Below, piece by piece: positions 57,187-64,000 of a DNA stretch of 64,000 nucleotides. This stretch comes from Plantactinospora sp039889035 (GTDB lineage: Bacteria; Actinomycetota; Actinomycetes; Mycobacteriales; Micromonosporaceae): assembly GCA_039889035.1 (NCBI GenBank), contig JBDQQY010000002.1, forward strand, positions 248,001 through 312,000, in the 5' to 3' direction. Under the pieces are notes generated by a model that worked only from the letters and a program-made list of their open reading frames with translations, searched no databases and was not told the DNA's origin. The position numbers were made by a program, and so were the translations under genes. Positions within the stretch are counted from its first letter, which is position 1; the number at the start of each line of letters is the position of its first letter.

Positions 57187-58629
57187 TCAGCGGCCGTACG
57201 CCTCCAGCAGGCGCAGCCAAACCTCGCTGACCGTCGGGAACGCGGGTACGGCGTGCCACAGCCGATCCAGCGGAACCTCGCCGACGACCGCGATCGTCGC
57301 CGCATGCAGCAGTTCCGCGACGTCCGGACCGACGAGCGTGAAGCCGACGATCACCTGCCGGTCCTCGTCGACGACCATCCGGGCGTTTCCCTGGTACCCC
57401 TCGGCGTGCAGGGCGGCTCCGGCGACGGCGGCCAGGTCGTAGTCGACGACCCGGATCCGCAGCCCGGCGGCCTCGGCGGCGGCTGCGGTCAGCCCGACCG
57501 ACGCGATCTCCGGGTCGGTGAAGACGACCTGCGGCACGGCACGTTCGTCGGCAGTGGCGACGTGCCGGCCCCATCGGCCCTGCTCGACCGCTTCGCCCTT
57601 GGCCCGCGCGACGATGACGTCGCCCACTGCGCGAGCCTGGTACTTGCCCTGGTGGGTCAGGAGGTTGCGCCGGTTGACGTCACCCGCGGCGTACAGCCAT
57701 CCGTCGCCGATCAACGCCCCGGCGTCGTCGACGACCCGCAACGTGTCGTCGACGGTGAGCCAGGCACCGGGCTTCAGACCGATCCTGTCGAGGCCGATGT
57801 CCTGGGTGTTCGGCGTACGGCCGGTCGCGACCAGGAACTCGTCGGCTTCGACCTGCTCGCCGTCGGTGAGCGTGATGTGCACCGTGCCGTCGCCGTCCCG
57901 GTTCACCGACGCGGCCTCGGCACCGAGGTTCACGAACACACCGGCTTCCCGCAACGACTGCGTGACCCGCTCGCCGACGAACGGCTCCGCCAGATGCAGC
58001 ACACCGTCCCGGGCCAGCACCGTCACGGTGGATCCGAGACCTGCGAACGCGGTCGCCATCTCCGACGCCACCACGCCAGCACCGATGACGGCGAGCCGAC
58101 CGGGAATTTCGGGCGCGGCGGCTGCCTCCCGGCTGGTCCAGGGGGCCGCCTCGCGGATGCCGGTGATGTCCGGGATCAGTGCGCTGCTTCCGGTCGCGAC
58201 GACGACCGCGTGCCGAGCGGTCAGCGAGACGGTCGGGCCGTCCCCGCCCGCCCACACCTCGACGACCCGGTCGGAGCTGATCCGTCCCTGGCCGCGATAG
58301 AGCGCGATCCCGGCCGAGTCGAGCCAGGACACCTGCCCGTTGTCCGACCAGTTCGAGGCGAAGGAGTCGCGACGGCGCAGCACGGCGGTCGCGTCCAGGC
58401 CGCCCGTTACCGCCTCACGAGCGCCGGGCAGCCGACGTGCCGCCCGGAGCGCGCTCGCGCTGCGCAGCAGGGCCTTGGTCGGCATGCAGGCCCAGTATGA
58501 GCACTCACCACCGACCAGTTCCCGCTCGACGACGGCGGCGGTCAGGCCACCCTGTACGACCCGATCGGCGACGTTCTCCCCGACCGGCCCCGCGCCGATG
58601 ACGACGACGTCATACGTAGCGTTTTCCAT
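57187..58629 (-). CDS. FAD-dependent pyridine nucleotide-disulfide oxidoreductase
   Basis: The 480-residue protein has the FAD motif VVVIGAGPVGENVA, the redox-active CSYWAC (C43 and C48, CxxxxC), the NAD(P)H motif LAVIGAGVVASEMA and the family ATGRTPNTQDIGLD and AAGDVN. It resembles dihydrolipoamide dehydrogenase, mercuric reductase and soluble transhydrogenase, but the end carries FPTVSEVW where lipoamide and glutathione reductases have a His-Pro, so the substrate differs. It follows a small membrane gene by one base and is probably controlled by the divergent TetR regulator. Confidence 0.85.
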   Translation of the reverse strand: MENATYDVVVIGAGPVGENVADRVVQGGLTAAVVERELVGGECSYWACMPTKALLRSASALRAARRLPGAREAVTGGLDATAVLRRRDSFASNWSDNGQVSWLDSAGIALYRGQGRISSDRVVEVWAGGDGPTVSLTARHAVVVATGSSALIPDITGIREAAPWTSREAAAAPEIPGRLAVIGAGVVASEMATAFAGLGSTVTVLARDGVLHLAEPFVGERVTQSLREAGVFVNLGAEAASVNRDGDGTVHITLTDGEQVEADEFLVATGRTPNTQDIGLDRIGLKPGAWLTVDDTLRVVDDAGALIGDGWLYAAGDVNRRNLLTHQGKYQARAVGDVIVARAKGEAVEQGRWGRHVATADERAVPQVVFTDPEIASVGLTAAAAEAAGLRIRVVDYDLAAVAGAALHAEGYQGNARMVVDEDRQVIVGFTLVGPDVAELLHAATIAVVGEVPLDRLWHAVPAFPTVSEVWLRLLEAYGR

Positions 58630-58630
58630 G

Positions 58631-59188
58631 TCAGTTCGCCTTGGCGGCGCGGCCGAGGCGGATGGCCGAGATGAGGAAGAAGATGGCGCCGGGGATGGCG
58701 TAGCCGATCGCGTTGGTCAGCACCGGGTTGTCCGCGGAGGCGCCGGCGATGAACGATCCGCCGGCGAGTACGGAGATGCCACCGCTGATGATCATCGGCC
58801 ACTGGCCACCCATCCCGCGGCGGCTGACCGCCACGACGAGCTGCACCAGTCCGGCCACGACCGCCCAGGCACCCCACACGCTCAGGACCGCCGGTATGCC
58901 GGACGCGCCGGCGATGGCCAGGCCGACCGCGGCGAGCAGGCTGACCGCGACGTTCACGTACAGCAGGGTGGGCGATCCGGTGGCGCGGGACGCACGGGCG
59001 TCGATGACGGCGGCGGCCACGTCGAACAGCGGGTAGAGCACGAGCAGCGTCACGGTGAGCGGGCCGAGGTGCCTGGCGGTCGTGAACGTCACGAGGGCCC
59101 AGACGATGGCGAACGCGAAGCGGACGAAGTACAACCGCCGCAGGGTGGACGCCGTCGTCGAGATGCCGGGTGCGGTAACGGTGGTCAT
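58631..59188 (-). CDS. HdeD/DUF308-like membrane protein
   Basis: The 185-residue protein has about six short hydrophobic helices (VRFAFAIVWALVTFTTA, LTVTLLVLYPLFDVAAAVID, LLYVNVAVSLLAAVGLAIAG, VLSVWGAWAVVAGLVQLVVAV, PMIISGGISVLAGGSFIAG, AIPGAIFFLISAIRLG) as in HdeD/DUF308 proteins. ATG 59188 has AAGGAT upstream. It is the first gene of a two-gene unit with the oxidoreductase and is divergent from the TetR gene. Confidence 0.75.
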   Translation of the reverse strand: MTTVTAPGISTTASTLRRLYFVRFAFAIVWALVTFTTARHLGPLTVTLLVLYPLFDVAAAVIDARASRATGSPTLLYVNVAVSLLAAVGLAIAGASGIPAVLSVWGAWAVVAGLVQLVVAVSRRGMGGQWPMIISGGISVLAGGSFIAGASADNPVLTNAIGYAIPGAIFFLISAIRLGRAAKAN

Positions 59189-59259
59189 GGTGATCCTTTC
59201 GGTGGTTGGTGAGGAAAACCGCAGCCAGCGGGCGTCGCGGTCGAAACCACCCTGGAGAA

Positions 59260-59269
59260 AGAACGTTCT
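59260..59269. promoter_or_regulatory. TetR operator copy 1
   Basis: AGAACGTTCT, a perfect palindrome. A second GAACGTTC lies 51 bp away (centre to centre) in the same divergent promoter; this copy is closer to the membrane-protein gene. Confidence 0.65.
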
Positions 59270-59311
59270 GTCTCGCCCACGGTAGCGCCTTGGTGTCGAC
59301 GTGGCAAGACC

Positions 59312-59319
59312 GAACGTTC
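59312..59319. promoter_or_regulatory. TetR operator copy 2
   Basis: GAACGTTC in the context GACCGAACGTTCTATC, whose outer bases GA and TC are also symmetric. It lies 19 bp before the TetR start, where binding would repress the regulator's own gene. Confidence 0.65.
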
Positions 59320-59337
59320 TATCACTACTATGGCTGC

Positions 59338-59934
59338 ATGGCACGTAGCGAGACCGACGCCCGGCCGTCCGAGGCGCGACAACGGCTCCTCAACACGGCG
59401 ACCAGGATTTTCTACGGGGAGGGAATCCACTCGGTCGGCGTCGACCGGATCATCACCGAGGCGAAAGTGACCCGGGCCACTTTCTATCGGCACTTTCCCA
59501 GCAAGGAAGATCTCCTCCTCGCCTATCTGCAGGCGGCCGATCAAGCCATCCGCAGTCAGGTGGACACGGCCATCACCGCCGGCCTCCCGGCGCCCGACGC
59601 CCTCCGGGCCGTCGCGGAGTCGATCGCCCGGAGCATCCAGTCCGCCGGCTTCCGCGGCTGCGCCTTCCTGAACGCCGTGGCCGAATACCCCGATCCCGAC
59701 CACCCGGTGCACCAGGCCGTCCTCGCGCATCGGCAGTGGTTCCTCGACACGGTCAACACCTTGATGGCGAGCATCCAGGAGAGCGAGGCTGAGCCCGCCG
59801 CGCAGCACTTCGTCATGCTCCGCGATGGCGCCATGGCGGCCGGCTGCCTTTTCGACCGGGCACTGATCTGCGAGACCTTCCTCCGCGGCGTCGAGGGACT
59901 CATCCGGACTCACGCCGGACGCCAGCCATCCTGA
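59338..59934 (+). CDS. TetR-family transcriptional regulator
   Basis: The 198-residue protein has the TetR DNA-binding region (ARQRLLNTATRIFYGEGIHSVGVDRII to TRATFYRHFPSKEDLLLAYL) and a helical ligand domain (RGCAFLNAVAEYPDPDHPV). ATG 59338 starts the usual short arm before helix 1; the frame is open further upstream without family similarity. Two GAACGTTC palindromes in the divergent promoter are probably its operators. Likely targets are itself and the membrane protein/oxidoreductase pair. Confidence 0.9.
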   Translation: MARSETDARPSEARQRLLNTATRIFYGEGIHSVGVDRIITEAKVTRATFYRHFPSKEDLLLAYLQAADQAIRSQVDTAITAGLPAPDALRAVAESIARSIQSAGFRGCAFLNAVAEYPDPDHPVHQAVLAHRQWFLDTVNTLMASIQESEAEPAAQHFVMLRDGAMAAGCLFDRALICETFLRGVEGLIRTHAGRQPS

Positions 59935-59994
59935 GCGGCGTTCCGGCCTGCGTCGGGCGTGCCGAACCGTAGGCCGTCGAACTAGGGTGGGCGG

Positions 59995-60654
59995 ATGACG
60001 GAGCAACCTTTCGTGCTGGTGCGCGGCGAGGTGGTTCGGGAGGTTCCTCCGGAGGTCGCCCGGTTCTCGGTGACGGTCGCCGCCCGGGACAGGAACCGCC
60101 CAACGGCACTGTCCCGGCTGGCCGAGCGGTCCGAGGCGGTCCGGGCCCTGGTCGACGGCTACGGCGACGCCATCGAGCGCCGCGAGACCGGCGACCTGTG
60201 GGTCCGCCCGGAGCTGAAGCGCTCGGGCGAGAAGGTGACCGGCTACGCCGGCAGCGCCACCACCGTCGTCACGGTGACCGACTTCGGGGTGCTCGGCGAG
60301 CTGATGCTCCGGCTCGCCGACCAGGACCAGACGAGCGTCGCCGGCCCGTGGTGGGAGCTGCGGCCGGGCAGCCCGGTGCACCGGGAGGCGCGGCGGGCCG
60401 CCGTCGCGGAGGCGATCGCCCGGGCCCGGGAGTACGCCGACGCGCTCGGCGCCGAGGTGACCGCCCTGCTGCACCTCTCCGACGCCGGCCTGACCGCGCA
60501 GCCGCTGATGATGACCCGGGCCGCGCACACCATGGGCTACCGGGCGGCCGGCGGAGCCCCGCCGGAACTCGAACTCGACCCGCAGGTGCAGACCGTGCAC
60601 GCCACCGTCGAGGCCCGGTTCGCGATCACCCCGCCCCGACTCCCGACCGGATAA
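59995..60654 (+). CDS. SIMPL-domain protein (DUF541)
   Basis: The 219-residue protein matches the SIMPL/DUF541 fold: LVRGEVVREVPPEVARFSVTVAARD, LKRSGEKVTGYAGSATTVVTV and EAIARAREYADALGAEVTALLHLSD. Unlike many members it has no signal peptide, so it is cytoplasmic. Related proteins include the oxidative-stress protein BP26 of Brucella; the function here is unknown. ATG 59995 is the best start. Just after it comes the metG leader. Confidence 0.8.
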   Translation: MTEQPFVLVRGEVVREVPPEVARFSVTVAARDRNRPTALSRLAERSEAVRALVDGYGDAIERRETGDLWVRPELKRSGEKVTGYAGSATTVVTVTDFGVLGELMLRLADQDQTSVAGPWWELRPGSPVHREARRAAVAEAIARAREYADALGAEVTALLHLSDAGLTAQPLMMTRAAHTMGYRAAGGAPPELELDPQVQTVHATVEARFAITPPRLPTG

Positions 60655-60683
60655 TGCGAGTGCGCGACGGCGGCGTGCCGGAC

Positions 60684-60689
60684 TAGCCT
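60684..60689 (+). promoter_or_regulatory. -10 element of the metG leader
   Basis: TAGCCT lies 7 bases before ATG 60697, the spacing of a leaderless transcript. No good -35 is visible. If correct, transcription starts at the ATG of the leader peptide itself. Confidence 0.5.
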
Positions 60690-60696
60690 GACGCCC

Positions 60697-60753
60697 ATGT
60701 CCGCCGCGACCCGTATTCGAGTCATGCGTCGGCCCCGGAGGGGCCGGAGCTAG
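60697..60753 (+). CDS. Leader peptide of metG, 18 residues
   Basis: The frame reads MSAATRIRVMRRPRRGRS and stops at TAG 60751. It holds an internal Met (codon 10), seven Arg and a RIR motif at residues 6-8. Codons 12-17 form the hairpin 60730-60746 (CGGCCCC/GGGGCCG), so a ribosome stalled near codon 10 would prevent that hairpin. It is likely translated as a leaderless mRNA. A terminator follows 27 bp after the stop and metG 101 bp after it. This arrangement is that of a transcriptional attenuator; regulation is inferred. Confidence 0.55.
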   Translation: MSAATRIRVMRRPRRGRS

Positions 60754-60780
60754 GTCGCGCGCGCCAACCGCCCGCGTCGA

Positions 60781-60811
60781 CGGGCCTCTCGATTCTTCGA
60801 GGGGCCCGTTT
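60781..60811 (+). terminator. Intrinsic terminator in the metG leader (attenuator)
   Basis: CGGGCCTCTCGA-TTCT-TCGAGGGGCCCG forms a 12-bp stem (one G-T pair) followed by TTT. Its 5' arm (60783-60790) can alternatively pair with GAGGGGCC at 60738-60745 inside the leader peptide, and its 3' arm (60799-60808) pairs perfectly with CGGGCCCCTC at 60822-60831. Both alternatives would disrupt the terminator. Confidence 0.7.
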
Positions 60812-60854
60812 CGCGTGTGGCCGGGCCCCTCCCGAGCAGCTCTGGAGGAGCGCC

Positions 60855-62357
60855 ATGACCTACCTGACGACACCGATCTACTACGTCAACGACCTGCCGC
60901 ACGTCGGGCACGCGTACACGACGGTGCTGGCCGACGCGCTGGCGCGCTGGGAGCGGCTCTGCGGCCGGCCGGTCCGGCTGGTAACCGGCACCGACGAGCA
61001 CGGCGCCAAGGTGCGCCGGGCGGCGTCGGAGGCCGGGATCGCGCCCGCCACGCTCGCCGACCGCACCGCCGGCCGGTTCCGGGCCACCTGGGACCGGCTC
61101 GGCATCGGGTACCACGAGTTCGTCCGGACCACCTCGGCCCGGCACCGGGAGACGGTGACCGCACTGCTGACCCGGGTGCACGACGCGGGTCACCTCCGCC
61201 CCGGCCGGTACGACGGGCGGTACTGCGTCGGCTGTGAGGCGTACACGGCGGAGCCGGTCTGCCCGGTGCACGGCCGGCCAACCGAACTGGTCGGCGAGGA
61301 GAACTGGTTCTTCCGGCTCGCCGAGTTCGCCCGGCCGCTGGCCGAGTGGTTCGACCGGTGCCCGGACGCGGTCCGGCCGGTCAGCCGCCGCAACGAGGCG
61401 CTCGGCTGGCTGCGCCGGGGACTGACCGACTTCTCGATCAGCCGGGCCAACCTGGACTGGGGCATCCCGCTGCCCTGGGACCCGACCCAGGTGACGTACG
61501 TCTGGTTCGACGCCCTCGGCAGCTATCTCACCGCAGCCGGGTGGCCGGCGCCGGAGTTCTCCCGCTGGTGGCCGGCCCGGCACGTCATCGGCAAGGACAT
61601 CCTGCGATTCCATGCGATCTACTGGCCGGCGATCCTGCTCGCCGCCGACCTGCCGCTGCCGGAGCGGATCACCGTGCACGGCTTCCTGCTGCAACGCGGC
61701 AGCAAGATCGCGAAATCCGGGGAGCGGGCCGTCGCCCTGGACGACCTGCTCGACCGGTTCGGCCCGGAGGGGCTCCGCTACCACCTGCTCCGGGACAACC
61801 CGGTCGGCCCGGACGGGGAGTTCTCGTCCGCCTCGGTCGAGGCGCGCTACAACGCCGACCTGGCCAACACGCTCGGCAACCTGCTCTCCCGGGTGACCGC
61901 GCTGGTGGTGTCCCGATGTGCCGGGACCGGTCCGGCGCCGAGCCGGCGCTCCGGGCTCGCCCCGGCCGCCGCCCGTGCCGCCGAGGCCAGCGCGGCGGGC
62001 TGGGCGGCCGGGCAGCCGTCCGACGCGCTGGCCGCCGCGTGGCGGCTGGTGGCGGCGACCAATTCGTACCTGGTGTCGGCGCAGCCGTGGCGGTTGCCGG
62101 CCGACTCGCCCGAGGCGGCCACGGTACTCGGGGACGCGCTGGAGGCGCTGCGGATCGTCGCCGTACTGGCCGCCCCGGCGGTACCGGAGACCGCCGCGCG
62201 GATCTGGCGGCAGATCGGGCTCGACGGGTACGCCCCGCGGGTCCCCGACGACCTGGCCTGGGGCGGCTATCCGGGCGGCCGCCCGGTCACCCGGGCCGCG
62301 CCGCTCTTCCCCCGGCTCGCGGCAGGGGTTCGGGTGCCGGCCGGCGGGGTGGGATAG
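60855..62357 (+). CDS. metG: Methionyl-tRNA synthetase, divergent type
   Basis: The 500-residue class I synthetase has the HIGH motif as HVGH (residues 16-19), a zinc knuckle CVGCEAYTAEPVCPVHG, WVDAL-like YVWFDALGSYL and GKDILRFHAIYWPAILLAAD. The KMSKS loop reads KIAKS (284-288). It lacks the C-terminal dimer/EMAP domain. It charges tRNA with methionine. The mycobacterial housekeeping MetRS has KMSKS and no knuckle of this kind, so this could be a second enzyme, with the other encoded elsewhere. It lies behind an attenuator-like leader; ATG 60855 has GGAGGAG. Confidence 0.88.
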   Translation: MTYLTTPIYYVNDLPHVGHAYTTVLADALARWERLCGRPVRLVTGTDEHGAKVRRAASEAGIAPATLADRTAGRFRATWDRLGIGYHEFVRTTSARHRETVTALLTRVHDAGHLRPGRYDGRYCVGCEAYTAEPVCPVHGRPTELVGEENWFFRLAEFARPLAEWFDRCPDAVRPVSRRNEALGWLRRGLTDFSISRANLDWGIPLPWDPTQVTYVWFDALGSYLTAAGWPAPEFSRWWPARHVIGKDILRFHAIYWPAILLAADLPLPERITVHGFLLQRGSKIAKSGERAVALDDLLDRFGPEGLRYHLLRDNPVGPDGEFSSASVEARYNADLANTLGNLLSRVTALVVSRCAGTGPAPSRRSGLAPAAARAAEASAAGWAAGQPSDALAAAWRLVAATNSYLVSAQPWRLPADSPEAATVLGDALEALRIVAVLAAPAVPETAARIWRQIGLDGYAPRVPDDLAWGGYPGGRPVTRAAPLFPRLAAGVRVPAGGVG

Positions 62358-62364
62358 TTCCCCG

Positions 62365-63012
62365 GTGCGCACCGAGCCGTTCCGCCACACCCTGGACCAG
62401 TTGGTCGCCCGGGCCCGCGCACTCGCGTCGACCGGGCCGCGCCGGCTGCTCGGCATCACCGGCGCGCCCGCGGCGGGCAAGTCGACCCTGGCCGGACTGC
62501 TGGTGACGGCGCTGGACGGCATCGCCGAGCTGGTGCCGATGGACGGCTTCCACCTGGCCGAGGCCGAACTGCACCGGCTCGGCCGGCACGCCCGCAAGGG
62601 CGCGCCCGACACCTTCGACGGAGCCGGGTTCGTCGCGCTGCTGCGCCGGCTGCGGGCCGGTACCGAGACGGTGTACGCGCCCGAGTTCCGCCGGGAACTG
62701 GAGGAACCGGTCGCCGGGGCGATCCCGGTCCCACCGTCGGTGCCGCTGGTGGTGGTGGAGGGCAACTACCTGCTGGTGCCCGACCAGCCCTGGGGCGAGG
62801 TGCGCGACCTCCTCGACGAGGTGTGGTTCCTCGACCTCGACGAGACCGAGCGGCTGCACCGGCTGACCGAGCGGCACATCGCGTTCGGCCGGGAACCGCT
62901 GGAGGCGGCGGCCCGGGCCCGGGGTACCGACCAGCGCAACGCCGAATTCATCGCCGGCACGGTCGACCGCGCCGACCTCGTCGTCCGGATGGCACCGTCC
63001 AATCCGGCCTGA
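62365..63012 (+). CDS. P-loop nucleoside/sugar kinase-like protein
   Basis: The 215-residue protein has Walker A GAPAAGKST, the aspartate in VPMDGFHLAEAEL, and VVVEGNYLLV followed by WFLDLDETERLHRLTERHIAFG, the pattern of the uridine kinase/pantothenate kinase/fructokinase-like P-loop group (e.g. YggC/FrcK type). The substrate cannot be read from the sequence. GTG 62365 begins 7 bases after the metG stop; the frame is open far upstream into metG but without similarity. It is probably co-transcribed with metG. Confidence 0.82.
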   Translation: MRTEPFRHTLDQLVARARALASTGPRRLLGITGAPAAGKSTLAGLLVTALDGIAELVPMDGFHLAEAELHRLGRHARKGAPDTFDGAGFVALLRRLRAGTETVYAPEFRRELEEPVAGAIPVPPSVPLVVVEGNYLLVPDQPWGEVRDLLDEVWFLDLDETERLHRLTERHIAFGREPLEAAARARGTDQRNAEFIAGTVDRADLVVRMAPSNPA

Positions 63013-63203
63013 CGTCGCGGGTCCATTCCGAGCTGTCGACATAGGTCCCGGATTGCTCACTGCCCATCGGCCGGTACCACTACCCGGCGGGGTGATGGCG
63101 AAGCGCATCGAGGACTGGTAGACCGATCGGCGACACTGTTTGGACCAGGGGTGTGCAGCCGCCGGCGACGATCGGCAGGGGAGCGACGATCGGCAGGAGA
63201 GCC

Positions 63204-64000
63204 GTGTCAGTTCGGAAGCTGTTGGCCGGGTACGCCGGGGTGAACGCCGTGCTGGTGGTCGGCTTCTTCGCCCTGCCGGTGCCGCGTCCGGTGGTGACCG
63301 CCGCGTTCGGGCTGACCAGCATGGCGGCCGTCGGCATCGGGCTCCGCCGCTACCGGCCGGAGCGCGGGTACGCCTGGTGGCTCTTTGTCGCGGCACTCGG
63401 GGTCTTCGCGGCCGGCGACACCGTCTACCTGCTCGCCGCGAACCTGCCGCTCGGGGATTCCCCGGCCGACTCCGGGCTCGTCTCCGACCTCTTCTATCTG
63501 GTGATGGTGCCGCTGATCGGCGCCGGGCTGCTCGGGCTGACCCGTTCCACCACCGGGGCCCGGGACCGGTCCGGACTGCTCGACTTCCTGATCTTCACCA
63601 CCGCCGGCGCCTTCCTGCTCTGGGTACTGGTGATCCGGCCCTACCTGGTCGGTCCGGGGCCGAGCACGTTCGAGCAGTCGGTGCTGGCCGCGTACGCGCT
63701 GCTCGACGTGCTGCTGCTGGCCACCGCCGTACGGGTGGCGGTCACCTCGCGGGGCAGCGTCGCCGGGTTGCTGCTGGTCGCGGGTGCGGCCGGGATGCTG
63801 GTCTCGGACATCGGCTACGGCGCCGCGCTGCTGCACGGCGAGTGGCAGCCGGGCGGCCCGAACGAGTTGGGCTGGCTCGCCTTTTACGTCGCCTGGGGCG
63901 CCGCCGCGCTGCATCCGTCGATGGCGAGGCTGACCGAGCCGGCCGCACCGCCGGACAGCGAGATCGACAAGACCCGGCTGGTCCTGTTGGGCATCGCCGC
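63204..64000 (+). CDS. Multi-pass membrane protein, 5' part, possibly GGDEF/EAL signalling
   Basis: The frame runs off the window after 265 codons. It encodes about eight hydrophobic helices in succession (LLAGYAGVNAVLVVGFFAL, VVTAAFGLTSMAAVGIGL, WWLFVAALGVFAAGDTVYLL, LFYLVMVPLIGAGLLGL, LLDFLIFTTAGAFLLWVLVI, AAYALLDVLLLATAVRVAV, GLLLVAGAAGMLVSDIGYGAAL, LGWLAFYVAWGAAAL). Large actinomycete diguanylate cyclase/phosphodiesterases often start this way, but no catalytic domain is within the window. GTG 63204 follows AGGAGA. Confidence 0.75.
   Translation, partial: MSVRKLLAGYAGVNAVLVVGFFALPVPRPVVTAAFGLTSMAAVGIGLRRYRPERGYAWWLFVAALGVFAAGDTVYLLAANLPLGDSPADSGLVSDLFYLVMVPLIGAGLLGLTRSTTGARDRSGLLDFLIFTTAGAFLLWVLVIRPYLVGPGPSTFEQSVLAAYALLDVLLLATAVRVAVTSRGSVAGLLLVAGAAGMLVSDIGYGAALLHGEWQPGGPNELGWLAFYVAWGAAALHPSMARLTEPAAPPDSEIDKTRLVLLGIA

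Noticed and set aside
60697..60854. T-box riboswitch before metG
   Set aside because: The conserved T-box sequence (AGGGTGGNACCGCG-like) and a specifier stem are absent; the structures fit ribosome-mediated attenuation better.

Overview
The window is chromosomal DNA of a very GC-rich actinomycete, most likely a member of the Micromonosporaceae. Reasons: GTG starts and 4-base stop/start overlaps are frequent, there is a mycothiol deacetylase gene (mshB), a mycobacterial Sdh1-type succinate dehydrogenase, an ECF42/DGPF sigma pair and a 7Fe ferredoxin-dapC pair. The genus is inference. I see no rRNA or tRNA genes, CRISPR arrays, insertion sequences or prophage genes.

Layout. 1-3054: alkylation repair (ogt fragment, Ada-AlkA fusion) and the ATPase YchF. 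3093-5277: small accessory patch with a membrane protein, a damaged GntR-like regulator and a Panacea-Fic toxin-antitoxin pair. 5449-8337: qorB with its divergent HxlR regulator, a PH-domain protein, a PCD-like protein and a Nudix hydrolase. 8460-12310: sdhCAB. 12643-16402: anchored hypothetical protein and the TldE/TldD protease pair. 16737-28693: the main accessory block, made of a secreted LamG/lectin protein, a 2358-residue RHS-Hint polymorphic toxin and a probable immunity gene; base composition drops at the toxin tip. 28802-31394: Nudix hydrolase and a DNA-binding regulator facing three overlapping small genes across a 19-bp palindrome. 31567-37651: peptide ABC importer oppDFCBA, with a shared sequence element before oppD and before oppA. 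37769-39745: PemK/MazF-like, TIGR03086-like and unknown proteins. 39860-45434: metH behind an S-adenosylhomocysteine (SAH) riboswitch, then an ECF42 sigma factor and its DGPF partner. 45533-49751: globin-gene remnant, S9 peptidase, mshB and a coupled membrane gene. 49888-52984: membrane protein, GNAT acetyltransferase, ferredoxin and dapC. 53163-57092: large secreted ThuA/sugar-dehydrogenase/carbohydrate-binding protein. 57187-59934: flavin disulfide oxidoreductase and membrane protein divergent from a TetR regulator with two operator palindromes. 59995-64000: SIMPL protein, a divergent methionyl-tRNA synthetase behind an attenuator-like leader, a P-loop kinase and the start of a multi-pass membrane protein.

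The observations most worth following are the metG leader (60684-60854: leaderless 18-codon peptide, three mutually exclusive RNA pairings and an intrinsic terminator), the SAH riboswitch of metH with a readable anti-Shine-Dalgarno switch, the RHS toxin tip with its unknown immunity protein, the Panacea-Fic pair, and the repeated element of the opp operon. All functional calls come from reading motifs and layout; no database search was run.
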